A stretch of DNA of 64,000 nucleotides from JBEKTY01 sp049515555 (GCA_049515555.1 JBEKTY010000022.1:1-64000); one strand, 5' to 3'; counted from the stretch's first letter, positions 42,032-51,144 are shown. The notes: generated by a model from the sequence alone, not told the origin. Numbers and translations: made by a program.

Positions 42032-42478
42032 TCAATCCAGATATTTCGGCTCGTATTCGATCCCGGCTTTTTCGAGCATTTCGATCAATTCATCGCGAGA
42101 CGATTTTCCTCGGTGGTGCTCGCCCTGCCGTGCGATGTAGTTCCGCACCGCCGCGCGTGCGGTAGCGCTCACCGTAAACGCCGCGTAGCCTTCCTGCCAG
42201 GCGAATGATCCCAGGCCAATTTGCTCGTGTGCCCAAAGGGACGACGCTTTCTTCAGGTCGCGCATGATGTCGGCCAGACAATGCGTCGCCTTCAGGCCGA
42301 CGAGAAGATGTACGTGATCGGCGGTTCCGCCCACGCCCTGCGGGAACCCACCCAGGCCAGAAATCGTGCCCCCCAGGTACTCGTGCAGTCGCGACCGCCA
42401 CGAGGATTCAATGCTCGACTCCCGATTCCTCGTTCCGAAAACCAGGTGGTAGTGAAGGCTCAGGTAAGTGGACGCCAT
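42032..42478 (-). CDS. tnpA: IS200-like Y1 (HUH) transposase, stand-alone
   Basis: A 148-residue single-strand transposase of the Y1_Tnp/IS200 family, of normal length. It has the HUH metal-binding motif H55-V-H57 (ADHVHLLVG) and a catalytic tyrosine Y114 (VRNYIARQGEHH), followed by the usual tail ending GIEYEPKYLD. AGAAGGG precedes the ATG. No accessory tnpB is present. It is flanked on both sides by REP-like palindromes, and a 32-bp sequence is directly repeated at 41926-41957 and 42628-42659. This arrangement resembles REP-associated tyrosine transposases, which are thought to spread or maintain such palindromes. Whether it is an active insertion sequence or a host-maintained copy cannot be decided here. 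Confidence 0.92.
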   Translation of the reverse strand: MASTYLSLHYHLVFGTRNRESSIESSWRSRLHEYLGGTISGLGGFPQGVGGTADHVHLLVGLKATHCLADIMRDLKKASSLWAHEQIGLGSFAWQEGYAAFTVSATARAAVRNYIARQGEHHRGKSSRDELIEMLEKAGIEYEPKYLD

Positions 42479-42627
42479 GTTGGTTGCCCTTCTGTGTTTG
42501 GCGTGAGTGAGTTCAGAGGTATTCTAGACGATCGCCCTCGCTTATAACGGTCGCCGCCATACGGGGCAAGCGGTCGCAGGGGATATGCGTTGTTTCGGCC
42601 CATTGAGGCTCGCAGGAGTGTGCGTAT

Positions 42628-42659
42628 TTCCGACCCCAGCCGGGGTCGAAGCCATTAGC
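42628..42659. repeat. 32-bp direct repeat flanking the transposase (right copy)
   Basis: Identical at 31 of 32 positions to 41926-41957, in the same orientation, 702 bp away, with the transposase gene between. It contains the hairpin gaccccagccggggtc (42632-42647) and ends in gccattagc. It passes directly into the composite repeat copy B. Confidence 0.9.
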
Positions 42660-42833
42660 CCCGGGTCGCGCTAGCGCACCCGGGGTCCGCGGATTCATGA
42701 ATTGCCGACCCTAAAAGGGTCGTAGCCGGCTGCGACCCCCTTCGGGGTCGGTCACACTACGTGGCCTTCCGACCGGTGGTGTCGTCGCTAACGCTCCGAA
42801 ACCACCGGCTAATCGCTGATATCCCTCCGGGAT
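42655..42833. repeat. Composite REP-like multi-hairpin repeat, copy B
   Basis: A 179-bp unit collinear with copy A at 29642-29818: cccgggt/acccggg stem, gaccctaaaagggtc, gacccccttcggggtc, ccggtggt/accaccgg and atccctccgggat, in the same order and orientation. Stems show compensating or conserved changes while the stretch around 42752-42765 diverges. It fills much of the 519-bp gap 42479-42997, which holds no credible gene. Confidence 0.88.
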
Positions 42834-42923
42834 CACGAAATCGCCGCCGCCCGCAACCAGGGCGCTTTTTAACGGATTCGTGCTCCCCGCCCGCCAAAAC
42901 GTGCCTTGGCCGCCCCAACGAAA

Positions 42924-43001
42924 GCAGCACGCCACACTCCGTGTGCCGTCCGCCACACCTCTTCCCGCTCCAGCCGACGGCACAGGGAGTGTGCCTGCTA
43001 C
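42924..43001. repeat. Imperfect inverted repeat, gtgtgcc palindrome family copy 3
   Basis: The left arm contains cacactccgtgtgccgtcc (42933-42951) and the right arm cgacggcacagggagtgtgcc (from 42975), with a short AT-poor loop. It is the degenerate third copy of the family at 13073 and 22438. The TAG stop codon of the minus-strand fragment at 42998-43000 lies within the outer end of this repeat. Confidence 0.75.
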
Positions 43002-43282
43002 CTTCCAAGCTGAAGCCGAGTGCTGAGGATCGCGCTGCCCGCCGGGCCGAAATCGCCGGTGAGCTGAACCCGCGCCGGCCTGTCGCCCTTCGCGCCGGGC
43101 CGATGCAAGCTCATCGCCAGTTGCTTCCGCTGGCCCGCGGCCAGCTCCACCCGGTCGGGAATCGAAACCTCCCACTCATGCGGCGCAACGACTGTCAGCT
43201 TGCCTGTGACCGCCCGATCCGAGAAGTTGTAGGCAAAGAAGGCCACATAGGCCGGGCGCGGCGTCAGATCGCCCTTCACCAT
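42998..43282 (-). pseudogene. C-terminal fragment of an exported beta-sandwich protein
   Basis: A 94-residue open frame from the first in-frame ATG (43282) with coding-like sequence: TPRPAYVAFFAYNFSDRAV, then alternating beta-type segments (PDRVELAAGQRKQLAMSL). This is the pattern of a C-terminal Ig-like or NPCBM-associated domain of a longer planctomycete protein. The frame reads sensibly back to about 43297 (GADPLMVKGDL), then collides with the 3' end of the beta-helix gene (stop at 43306) in another frame. The rest of the parent gene is missing. Its stop codon lies in a palindromic repeat. Confidence 0.55.
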
Positions 43283-43305
43283 CAGTGGATCGGCTCCGGC
43301 GTGGG

Positions 43306-44748
43306 TCAAGGGTGGCGGAGCAACAGATAGCAGGTAAACTCCGGGGCATAGGCGCCAACCATCTTCAGCCGGGCCGGTTCGCCGGAGAACCGGCCTTCCT
43401 GCACCGGCTGGGCCCAAATATCGTCGACGCTGTGGACCCGATACCCCTGGCCCGGCTTGAGGCCCCAGAGTTCGCCGAGAGGAATCTCGACTTCCGGCGT
43501 CCGCGGCCAGTTGTACACAACCAGCAGCGCTTTCTCGGGCTCATAACGATTGGGCCGCAGGAATACCCAGGCTTGATTCGGCCGGCCGGCGAGCGTGCGA
43601 CTGCCCTGGTCGAGGCCCGTGGCCGACTGCCAGGCCGCCAGGTCCTCGATCGCCGTGTCGTCCAGTTGCAGCGGCGGCGTGCTGAGCCGGTAGTAGGTGT
43701 TGTCCGTGAAGCGGTAGCGCGACGGTTGGTAGCCCGCCGGCCGGATCAGGCGCAGCGCATACCCGTTGGCCGTGAAGAAGCGGCATCCGGTCACCGTGGC
43801 CTGCTGCCATTTGCGGATCCACAGCGCGTCCTGGCCGCCGACGAAACAACTGCGCTGGACCGTCAGCCGGCCGTTCTCGTCGCCGAATCCCAGGTCGGCG
43901 CCGCGTTTGAAGTTGCCCTTGTCGGGATAGTACGTGCAGCAGTCGCGCAGCACGACGTTGTCGTCGAACTTCTGCCCGCCGGCCAGGAAGTTGGGACACG
44001 GTTTCGCGGCGCCGGCGGGAAGGCCGTTGCCGTAGGCGATCACCCCTTCATAGAGCAGGTTGGCAAGTTTGGGGCTGGTGGCGTAGCTGTGCACACCCCA
44101 GCCGAAGTTATTGAACACCGCGCAGTCACGGTGGATCTTCCAGGGCAAGGCGTCGAGATTGCCTCCCACGTCCTCCGGCCGGTTCTGCGTATAGGTGCCG
44201 TGCGCCAGCGCATTGGCCCATCGGCCGTTGCGGTAGATCAAGCAGCCGTAGAACTCGCTGCCGAGGTTCGAGCCGGCGATGCCGCTGCGGTTGGGGCAAT
44301 CGTGAATGACGAGATTGATGAGCTTGATCTCCCGCCCGCCGCGGAGCGAAACCCCTGCGCCGTAGTGGCCCAGCTCCGGCCGGCCGCCCACGGTGACCTC
44401 GAAACCCCAGAACCAGACGTTCTCGGCCCCGGCAATCTCCAGCACGCAACGGTCGTCTTCCTTCGCGGTCAAGGTGACGCGCTGGCCGGGCATGGCCCGG
44501 TAGACAATCGGCCGGCCGGCAGTCCCGGAAGGGTCCGCGGACTTCTGGAAGGCCCCGCGATACGTACCCCTGCCCAACCAGACCGTGTCGCCCGGCCGGA
44601 CGCGATCCTTGCCGGCCAGGGCCGTGGCCAGATCCCACGGCCGCGCCTGGCTGCCGTCGCCGTCGGGCTTGCCATCCGGGGCCACGTGGAACTCGGCGGC
44701 AGGGGTGACGAGGGCCAGGAACACGGCCGTGGTGCAGGATGCGAACAT
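43306..44748 (-). CDS. Exported right-handed parallel beta-helix protein
   Basis: 480 residues with a signal peptide (about 1-17). It starts with FHVAPDGKPDGDGSQARPW, the typical entry of DUF1565/pectate-lyase-like beta-helix proteins, and then has PbH1-like rungs (NVWFWGFEVTVGG, IKLINLVIHDCPNRSG, YGCLIYRNGRW, DNVVLRDCCTYYPD) to about 380. A small C-terminal beta domain (ALLVVYNWPRTPEVEIPLGEL) follows. Such proteins bind or cleave uronic-acid polysaccharides; no lyase catalytic residues can be assigned, so enzymatic function is open. It begins 76 bp after the dehydrogenase stop, same strand. GGAG is about 12 nt ahead of the ATG. Confidence 0.85.
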   Translation of the reverse strand: MFASCTTAVFLALVTPAAEFHVAPDGKPDGDGSQARPWDLATALAGKDRVRPGDTVWLGRGTYRGAFQKSADPSGTAGRPIVYRAMPGQRVTLTAKEDDRCVLEIAGAENVWFWGFEVTVGGRPELGHYGAGVSLRGGREIKLINLVIHDCPNRSGIAGSNLGSEFYGCLIYRNGRWANALAHGTYTQNRPEDVGGNLDALPWKIHRDCAVFNNFGWGVHSYATSPKLANLLYEGVIAYGNGLPAGAAKPCPNFLAGGQKFDDNVVLRDCCTYYPDKGNFKRGADLGFGDENGRLTVQRSCFVGGQDALWIRKWQQATVTGCRFFTANGYALRLIRPAGYQPSRYRFTDNTYYRLSTPPLQLDDTAIEDLAAWQSATGLDQGSRTLAGRPNQAWVFLRPNRYEPEKALLVVYNWPRTPEVEIPLGELWGLKPGQGYRVHSVDDIWAQPVQEGRFSGEPARLKMVGAYAPEFTCYLLLRHP

Positions 44749-44824
44749 GGCTGTATAACTCCAGGGAACGCCCCGGCAAGCGGTTAGCCAGAGACGCCGC
44801 TATTGTACCGGAAAAGCCGCCGTA

Positions 44825-45823
44825 CTACTGCGGTACGCCCCCCTTCTGCCCATCCTCTCCCGGAGGCGCGGGGACCACGTTCACCGGCCGGCCGCTCAGG
44901 AAGGCGCGAACGTTGTCGATGGCCGCGTGGAGCAACCGCTGACGGGCGGCATGCGTGGCCCAGGCCACGTGCGGCGTGATGTAACAGTTCCTGGCCCGCA
45001 GGAGCGGATTGTCGGGCCGCGGCGGCTCGAGGCCGAGCACGTCCAGGCCCGCCCCGGCGATCCGCCCGGCGCTGAGGGCCGCCGCCAGAGCGCTCTCGTC
45101 CACTAGCGCCCCGCGGCTGGTGTTGATCACCAGCGCCGTGGGCTTCATCATCGCAAGCCGCCGGGCGTCGACCAATCGCTCGGTCTGGGGCGTTAGAGGA
45201 CAATGCAAGCTGACCACGTCGGCCAGGGCGAAGATTTCATCGAGCTCGACCCGCCGGATGCCCTCCGCCGCGGCCACAGCGCTCTGCGGATCGTGCCCGA
45301 CGACCCGCATGCCGAAGGCTTCCGCCAGCCGGGCCACCGCTTGGCCGATCCGTCCCAGCCCGACAATCCCCATCACCAGCCCTTCGAGCTCCCCCAGGGG
45401 AAAGTCCCAGTAGCACCAGTCGGCCGAGCGGGACCAACGCCCCTCGGCCACCGTTCGGGCGTGATGGCCGACGTGCTGGGTGAGGTTGAGCAGGTGGGCG
45501 ATGGTCATCTGCGCGACCGAGGCCGTGCCGTAGTCGGGCACGTTGGCGACCACCACGCCCCGGCGGCCGGCCGCCTCGATGTCCACCACGTTGCAGCCGG
45601 TGGCCAGCACGCCGATGTAGCGGAGTTTCGGCAGTTGCTCGATTGTCTCGCGGCCGAGGACCGTCTTGTTGGTGAGCAGGATTTCCGCGCCGGCCACCCG
45701 GGTGAGCACGTCCGCGGCCGCCGTGCGGTCGTAGACCGTCACCTGACCCAAAGCCTCCAGGGGCTGCCAGCTCAGATCGCCCGGATTGAGCGTGTAGCCG
45801 TCGAGAACAACGATACGAACCAT
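44825..45823 (-). CDS. D-2-hydroxyacid dehydrogenase (glycerate dehydrogenase type)
   Basis: A 332-residue cytoplasmic NAD-dependent enzyme. The cofactor motif GIVGLGRIGQA lies near 155, and the catalytic set is present: Arg in NTSRGALVDE near 239, Glu in GLDVLGLEPP near 264, and His in TPHVAWAT near 287. The catalytic-domain start (VLDGYTLNPGDLSW) and the Trp after the histidine resemble glycerate/hydroxypyruvate reductases. It would interconvert hydroxypyruvate or glyoxylate with D-glycerate or glycolate. Its ATG lies 4 bp after the upstream gene's stop and its ribosome site (GAAGG) is inside that gene, so the pair is translationally linked. A cytoplasmic metabolic gene within a run of exported proteins is notable. 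Confidence 0.92.
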   Translation of the reverse strand: MVRIVVLDGYTLNPGDLSWQPLEALGQVTVYDRTAAADVLTRVAGAEILLTNKTVLGRETIEQLPKLRYIGVLATGCNVVDIEAAGRRGVVVANVPDYGTASVAQMTIAHLLNLTQHVGHHARTVAEGRWSRSADWCYWDFPLGELEGLVMGIVGLGRIGQAVARLAEAFGMRVVGHDPQSAVAAAEGIRRVELDEIFALADVVSLHCPLTPQTERLVDARRLAMMKPTALVINTSRGALVDESALAAALSAGRIAGAGLDVLGLEPPRPDNPLLRARNCYITPHVAWATHAARQRLLHAAIDNVRAFLSGRPVNVVPAPPGEDGQKGGVPQ

Positions 45824-45827
45824 GCCG

Positions 45828-48077
45828 CTAACCTTCGACCTTGGCCGTGAACTTCATCTTCCCGCGCGGCGACTTCCAGCGGAGGCCCTTGCCGCCGGGC
45901 AGTAGTTCCGCCCCCGGCGGAGCCTCGATGGCCGTTACTCGCAGGCCGCCGGGCAGGCGCACGTGCATTGCGGCCCAGGCCGCCGAAGGGTTATCGGGGA
46001 ACTGCACCTGGCCGCTCACCCGAGCGTTGGCCGCATCGAATTGCATGCTCCAGGAAACGCGGCCGAAATGCGTGGGAGCGTCGCTGACGCCTAGCGGCTT
46101 GCCGCTGGCCAGCCAGGAGCGATCGGCGCCCAAGGCTAGCTGCAAGCCGTCGCCGTCCTCCAGGACCAGCATGTCGCGGATGGCGCGCACGACGGCCACG
46201 GGCGTCCACAGGTGCTGCCGGTCGCCGGAGCATTTCGTAGTGCCCGGCTCCTGGCCGCGTTCCTCGCACCAGGTATACAGCGGCGTGGCGTGATTCAGCG
46301 TGGCGTAGAGATAGCCGGCGGCCGCGTCGCCGTTGCCGCGCGCCAGGTGGGCCTCGGCCACGTTGTCCAGCGTGATGGCCACCCACATGCCGTCGGCCAT
46401 CCAGCCGGTATGAATGGGAACGCCGCCTGGGCTGAGGTGCGACTCGATGTGCCGCAGCGTGCCGCTGATCAACTCGTGGTCGGGCGGCAACAGCCCGCAG
46501 GGCGTCAGCGCATTGAGCACGCCCCAGCGGCTGCCGGAGGTCTTGCCCGGCACGCCGGGAAGCCAGCGGTAGCCGTCGGCCTGGATCGCCCCCCGCCGCA
46601 TGGCCTCCAGCAGATCGTCGCGGCCCGTGCGGTAGATTCGGTCCAGCTCCTCCAGATCGGCGGTGCGGCCCAGAATTTTCGCGGCCTCTAGCGCCAGGCG
46701 ATCGGCGTACACGGCCCAGATATTGTGCGGCAGAAAGACGCCGTACAGGTCGCCGTCGTTCATCAGTCCGGCGTCGCCCATGCCCGGCGGCATCAGGCCG
46801 TAAGTAACCGGCCGCGGGCAGCCGCGGGTGCGCATGCGCAAGCGCTCGTGCTCCTGCCAACGGGAGCTGGCCGCCAGGCGCGGATAGATCCACTCCAGGA
46901 AGCGGCGGTCCTTCGTGAGGTAGTAATGTTCCATGGCCGCCCAGGCCTTGAATCCCGCACCGCCCCACATCAAGTGGCCCCAGCCGCGCGGATCGTTCCA
47001 GTCGCCGTCGGGCTCCTGCATCTCCAGGCACATTTTGTAACCGCCGGCGGAAAGCGCGTGCAGTCCCATTTGGTCCAGGGCCACGGCGACGATGGCGGCC
47101 TCGAAGGCGTTGGGGGCCCGGTAGACCTCCGTGCCCGGCACGGCGGCGATCTGCCCGCCGGCCACCGGCTCACGCATGATGAACAGATCGGCCAAACAAG
47201 CCCGCAGGGCATTGCTCACGCCTTCGTCCGGGATACTTGCCCGGGCGGCACGCTCCAGCAGCGCCAGCCACTCCTGTTTCGCCTCCTCCCACTCCCGGGC
47301 CCAATCGTGCTTGCGCAGCGTGGGCACGTCGGCCAGGTAGGCGCGGTAGGGCCGTACCAGCCAGCCCGTGCGCCGCTGGCCCGGCTTGAGGTTCCAGACC
47401 AGTGCGACGGTCTTGGGGCCCGGCGCCCGGCGATCGGCGCCGAGCCAGTAGGCGTCGGCGTCCAGGCCCAGCAGCACTACGCGGTCGGCGCGGTCGCGCC
47501 AGCCGGCCAGCAGCACGTCGGAGCTCCAGTGTGCCGGCTCGACCCAACCGCGGTTCTCGCCCCAACCGGCCGATTCGCAGCGCAGCACGACCTGGTGCGG
47601 CCGCTGGTCCTTGTTGACCGCTTCCACGCGGACCAGGGCGGCCGTCATGCCGCCCAGCACCTTCAGGCCGACGCTGGCCAGCGGGTCCTCATACCTGTTG
47701 TCCAGGGCCGGCAGGAACCCGTCCAATCGCGTCCAGCGACTGTTGGCCAGCCCCCGGCCGTCAAGCTGCGGCGTGACGTGGATGTCCCAGGCGGTGGCGG
47801 GAGTGGCGAACGCGGCCAGCGGATAGCCGGTCAGGTCCTCGTAGGTCCAGGCCATGCGCAGCCAGCCCGGCTGGAGGTCCAAGAGCGTGCGGTCGCTGGA
47901 GTCTGGGCGTCCCACGGTTAGCCGGTGCGGCGTGGCAAAGGCGTAGGAGAAATCCACCTTGGGTGATTGTGCCTTGGCCGGCGGGGCCGCGGCGCTTGCC
48001 GCTCCGCCCGGCGCGCATTGCATCAAACCAACGGCGATCAAGGCCAGGCCCACCGGCCCATAACGGTGCCGCAACAT
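45828..48077 (-). CDS. Exported six-hairpin ((alpha/alpha)6) glycosidase-like protein
   Basis: 749 residues from ATG 48077, which opens into a signal peptide (VGLALIAVGLMQCAPGG); the frame is open upstream to 48320 but would overlap the HzsA-related gene. Residues about 20-270 are a beta-sandwich. About 285-660 form an (alpha/alpha)6 barrel with regular helices (FEAAIVAVALDQMGLHAL, GYKMCLEMQEPDGDWND, WAAMEHYYLTKDRRFLEWIY, GWMADGMWVAITLDNVAEAH). The C-terminal about 90 residues are again beta-rich. The architecture is that of six-hairpin glycosidases (GH78, GH95 or GH94-like); the family is not certain. Acidic residues in DGDWND and MADGMW are candidates for catalysis. Confidence 0.8.
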   Translation of the reverse strand: MLRHRYGPVGLALIAVGLMQCAPGGAASAAAPPAKAQSPKVDFSYAFATPHRLTVGRPDSSDRTLLDLQPGWLRMAWTYEDLTGYPLAAFATPATAWDIHVTPQLDGRGLANSRWTRLDGFLPALDNRYEDPLASVGLKVLGGMTAALVRVEAVNKDQRPHQVVLRCESAGWGENRGWVEPAHWSSDVLLAGWRDRADRVVLLGLDADAYWLGADRRAPGPKTVALVWNLKPGQRRTGWLVRPYRAYLADVPTLRKHDWAREWEEAKQEWLALLERAARASIPDEGVSNALRACLADLFIMREPVAGGQIAAVPGTEVYRAPNAFEAAIVAVALDQMGLHALSAGGYKMCLEMQEPDGDWNDPRGWGHLMWGGAGFKAWAAMEHYYLTKDRRFLEWIYPRLAASSRWQEHERLRMRTRGCPRPVTYGLMPPGMGDAGLMNDGDLYGVFLPHNIWAVYADRLALEAAKILGRTADLEELDRIYRTGRDDLLEAMRRGAIQADGYRWLPGVPGKTSGSRWGVLNALTPCGLLPPDHELISGTLRHIESHLSPGGVPIHTGWMADGMWVAITLDNVAEAHLARGNGDAAAGYLYATLNHATPLYTWCEERGQEPGTTKCSGDRQHLWTPVAVVRAIRDMLVLEDGDGLQLALGADRSWLASGKPLGVSDAPTHFGRVSWSMQFDAANARVSGQVQFPDNPSAAWAAMHVRLPGGLRVTAIEAPPGAELLPGGKGLRWKSPRGKMKFTAKVEG

Positions 48078-48204
48078 TCTCAGTCCCTTTCTTGCCAAGA
48101 TTCGCGTCATTGCACGGTCCAAATGCTGCCCGCCGGAGGTCTGATGACCGCCAGCGGCCATGACTTTCCTGCCGGGCATCATGGCTGGTCCTGCCTTGAA
48201 TTGT

Positions 48205-51144
48205 TCATTGCCGGTCCGCCGCTCCATTGGGCCTCGGCCACAGGGATTCCCAGTAGCGTCTCTCGACGGCATAGACGTCCACGGCATCATGGTCCGAAAA
48301 CTCGGCCGGCAAGATGCCAAAGCGCTTCATCTCCCGCACCCATTCGGATCGCGGACGGAAACCGGGCATGTCGAAGCGTTTGATCTCGTCCAGCTTCTTC
48401 TTCGCTTCGGTGATGGCCGCATGAATCTTTACGTAGTCGGGATCGGCGGTGTCCTTGAAGATGGCGGCCGTGGAGGCGGTGCTCTGCCGGGCCGTTCGGC
48501 ACAGCGCCAGTCCGCCGGCTTCCTTTGCCAGCGCGGCGAGCAGCAGGGGCGATTTCTCCGGGCGAGTCAGGTCGTATAGCAAATGCCGCGAGAACTGCCG
48601 CCGCGGATCCTTGGGCGACATGTCTTCCCATGGCGGGGCGACAATCTCGTCGCAGACGCTCACCGGCAGCGTCATGGCACCTGTGTGGCACGGGGCGCAA
48701 CGTCGCCGGATGGCCTCCGTGGCGGCCCGCGTGCCGGGCCAGGTCTCGGCGCTGCGATCGAGCGTGTTCTGGTCGTAACCGCCGATCATGCCGCTGCCCA
48801 GCCCGGCGTAAGTGCCGGGATACGGCGCGCCGATCTCAATCCACAGCCGCACGGTTCTCTTCTCCGGCGGCGAGAGCCGCACGTCGTAATGGGAAGGCTC
48901 CAGCTTCGCCATGAGCGGGCTTCCGGCGCTGCCAAGAGTGCGCGGGGCGTAGTTGCTTTGGGCCCGATTGCGCCCGTCGGCCACCTGGCTCCGCGCGGTG
49001 AGCGTGAAGTAGCTCAGCGAGTAAAGCGGACCGCGGTCGCCGCTCAGGACGACTCCCCCTTGGCGCTTGTCGCAGTCGTGGCATCGCAGACAATGACGAT
49101 CGAGAATGGGCTGCACGTCGCGCGGGAAATCGAGCACTTGGGGTACGTCGGCGATCGGCGCGATGCGGCTCGGCGCACGCGCCAGGGCCAGCGGGAGGCT
49201 CCGCCCGCTTCCCGGCGGCGACTTCACGCGGTGCTCGTGGCAGCCCACGCAGCCCGTGGTTTCTCCGGGCATCAACGTGGTGAAACTTTGCATTCGTTTC
49301 ACGGCGACGTCATTCTCATCGAGCGCTACGAAGAACAAGCTGCGCAGGGCGGGCGCGTCGAAGCATGCCGAGCCGTCCGCCTCCACCGGCACCGTGCCGA
49401 GAATGCGTTCCAGCGTGAACGTCCCGCCGTAGCTCAGCGGCTCCATGCCGCCGGTGAAGTTGACGGGCTTGGGCAGCGTTTCCAGCACGAGGAGCTTCTT
49501 GATGTCGCCGGGCTTCACGCCGGCCATGTTGCGCCCGTCATAGACGTTCGCCAGAATGAACCGGCCGCCGAGCTCCTGCACGGCGGCCCGCGGCGGAATG
49601 ACGTGTTCCCGCGCGCGCGGCGCGATCGGCCGCGGCTCGTGCGCCAGCAGGCCGGCCTTGACGTCATCGGGAGGAAGCGTGAACAACTCCAACACGCTTC
49701 CGCCGGCATCCACCATGACGATGGAACACCCCTGGGCCGCGAGGAAGCAAGTTTCGGACAACGCCCAAGGATCACGAAAGTCCTGTCCGGCGGTGATGCG
49801 CCTGGCGAAACGTTGTGCGTCCGGGCCGCCTTTGGGATCCACCACCGCGATCCAGCCCGCATGTTCCGGCTGCCCGTGGCCGGGCGAGAACGAGGCTACG
49901 ATCTTGTCGCTGCCCGGGATCGGCTTGGCGTCAATCATAACCACGCCGGGATGCAGGTTGCCGAAGTAAACGGTCTGGCCCGTGCCGTCGGGATTCGCCG
50001 TCCAGAGGTGATGGTAGTTGACCTGGCTGCGATCCACATATTCCCACCGCGTGTAGAGGATGCGCCCGTCGGGCAAGGGCCAGGGCGTGTTGTCGTGCTC
50101 GTTGTTGCTGGAGATGTCGCGGATGTTGCCCCCGTCGCCGTCGCAGCGATGCAGCACCGCCACCGGCGTGGTCCAGCAATTCACCCAGCGCTTGGCCCGG
50201 CTGGAGACGAAGACAATCCCTCCATCCGGCAAATAGCTGGGCTCGATGTCGTCGAACGGCCCGTCGGAAAGCTGCCGCAGCCCGCTGCCGTCGCAGTTGA
50301 TCTCGTACAGGTGATAGTTCTCCGTGCCGCCTTTGCGGTAGGCGAAGAGGATTCTCCTGCCGTCGTAGTGAACCTGCGGATCGCGGATGCCTCCCCGCGG
50401 ATCATCCAGAAGGGTGGTAAGTTGGTTGTCGGCTATGTTCAGCCGGTACAGCTTGGCGCCGTCGCGATACAGCTTGTCCGTGCCGAAATAAGGATTCTTC
50501 GAGGATGCCGCGTAATAGCCGAAGTTGGCGTACCAGTGTTCGCCTACGATACGCCGCGCTGCGAAGACGATCTCCTTGACGCCCGATCGAGTGACGCGCG
50601 CCAGGGTTTCCCGCATCAGCCGCGCGTGCTTCTCTGCCGCTGCCTGCCGTGCTGACACCAGAGCCGCGGCCACATGACTTTCCGGGAACGCAACCTCCCA
50701 GATCGATACGTGGCTGTAGTCTTTCGGCTTGAGAGCGGTAATGCGGACGTATCGCCCTCGCGCCGCCAGGCCGCCAAGTTCAACCTTGCCGGCTTTGCCG
50801 TCGGATTTGTGCAGGACCGTTTTCCAGGCGGCGCCGTCTTCCGAAGACTGGATTTCGTACTCCGTGGCGCAGGCAACCTCCCAATCGATCACCAGACGCT
50901 CGAACGACATGACCGAGCCCAGATCAATCTGCAGCCACGCTGGAAAGGGCGCCCCGGGCTCGCTCGCCCAACGTGTCCGGCTGTCCCCGTCAAACGCAAA
51001 CTCGGCCCGATAGGTTTCATCGTAAATCGAGGAAGCCGTGACAACCCCGGGTTCGTCCTTCAACGTACTGTGATCGGCGGCAGAGGCGGGACAGACGACG
51101 GCCAGGATCACCGCCCATAGGAACCGAGGCATTGCCCTGCTCAT
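48205..51144 (-). CDS. HzsA-related protein: discoidin + beta-propeller + multihaem cytochrome domain (paralogue 1)
   Basis: 979 residues with signal peptide about 1-22. Residues about 30-155 form an F5/8-type (discoidin) carbohydrate-binding domain (AEFAFDGDSRTRWASE, LQIDLGSVMSFERLVIDWE). About 230-560 is a TolB/WD40-like propeller (LYEINCDGSGLRQLSDGPFD, DGRILYTRWEYVDRSQ), the region related to the hydrazine synthase alpha middle domain. The C-terminal third has CVGCH (near 631), CLRCH (near 684) and CAPCH (near 815), so up to three c-type haems. Such proteins are common in planctomycetes that do not make hydrazine; activity is unknown. An ATG at 51132 is an alternative start. It lies 91 bp downstream of its paralogue. 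Confidence 0.87.
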   Translation of the reverse strand: MSRAMPRFLWAVILAVVCPASAADHSTLKDEPGVVTASSIYDETYRAEFAFDGDSRTRWASEPGAPFPAWLQIDLGSVMSFERLVIDWEVACATEYEIQSSEDGAAWKTVLHKSDGKAGKVELGGLAARGRYVRITALKPKDYSHVSIWEVAFPESHVAAALVSARQAAAEKHARLMRETLARVTRSGVKEIVFAARRIVGEHWYANFGYYAASSKNPYFGTDKLYRDGAKLYRLNIADNQLTTLLDDPRGGIRDPQVHYDGRRILFAYRKGGTENYHLYEINCDGSGLRQLSDGPFDDIEPSYLPDGGIVFVSSRAKRWVNCWTTPVAVLHRCDGDGGNIRDISSNNEHDNTPWPLPDGRILYTRWEYVDRSQVNYHHLWTANPDGTGQTVYFGNLHPGVVMIDAKPIPGSDKIVASFSPGHGQPEHAGWIAVVDPKGGPDAQRFARRITAGQDFRDPWALSETCFLAAQGCSIVMVDAGGSVLELFTLPPDDVKAGLLAHEPRPIAPRAREHVIPPRAAVQELGGRFILANVYDGRNMAGVKPGDIKKLLVLETLPKPVNFTGGMEPLSYGGTFTLERILGTVPVEADGSACFDAPALRSLFFVALDENDVAVKRMQSFTTLMPGETTGCVGCHEHRVKSPPGSGRSLPLALARAPSRIAPIADVPQVLDFPRDVQPILDRHCLRCHDCDKRQGGVVLSGDRGPLYSLSYFTLTARSQVADGRNRAQSNYAPRTLGSAGSPLMAKLEPSHYDVRLSPPEKRTVRLWIEIGAPYPGTYAGLGSGMIGGYDQNTLDRSAETWPGTRAATEAIRRRCAPCHTGAMTLPVSVCDEIVAPPWEDMSPKDPRRQFSRHLLYDLTRPEKSPLLLAALAKEAGGLALCRTARQSTASTAAIFKDTADPDYVKIHAAITEAKKKLDEIKRFDMPGFRPRSEWVREMKRFGILPAEFSDHDAVDVYAVERRYWESLWPRPNGAADRQ

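Noticed and set aside
41926..42833. CRISPR array
   Set aside because: Units are short palindromes of variable spacing without regular unique spacers, and no cas genes are nearby.
48078..48320. N-terminal extension of the six-hairpin glycosidase to 48320
   Set aside because: It would overlap the end of the HzsA-related gene, and a signal peptide starts at ATG 48077.
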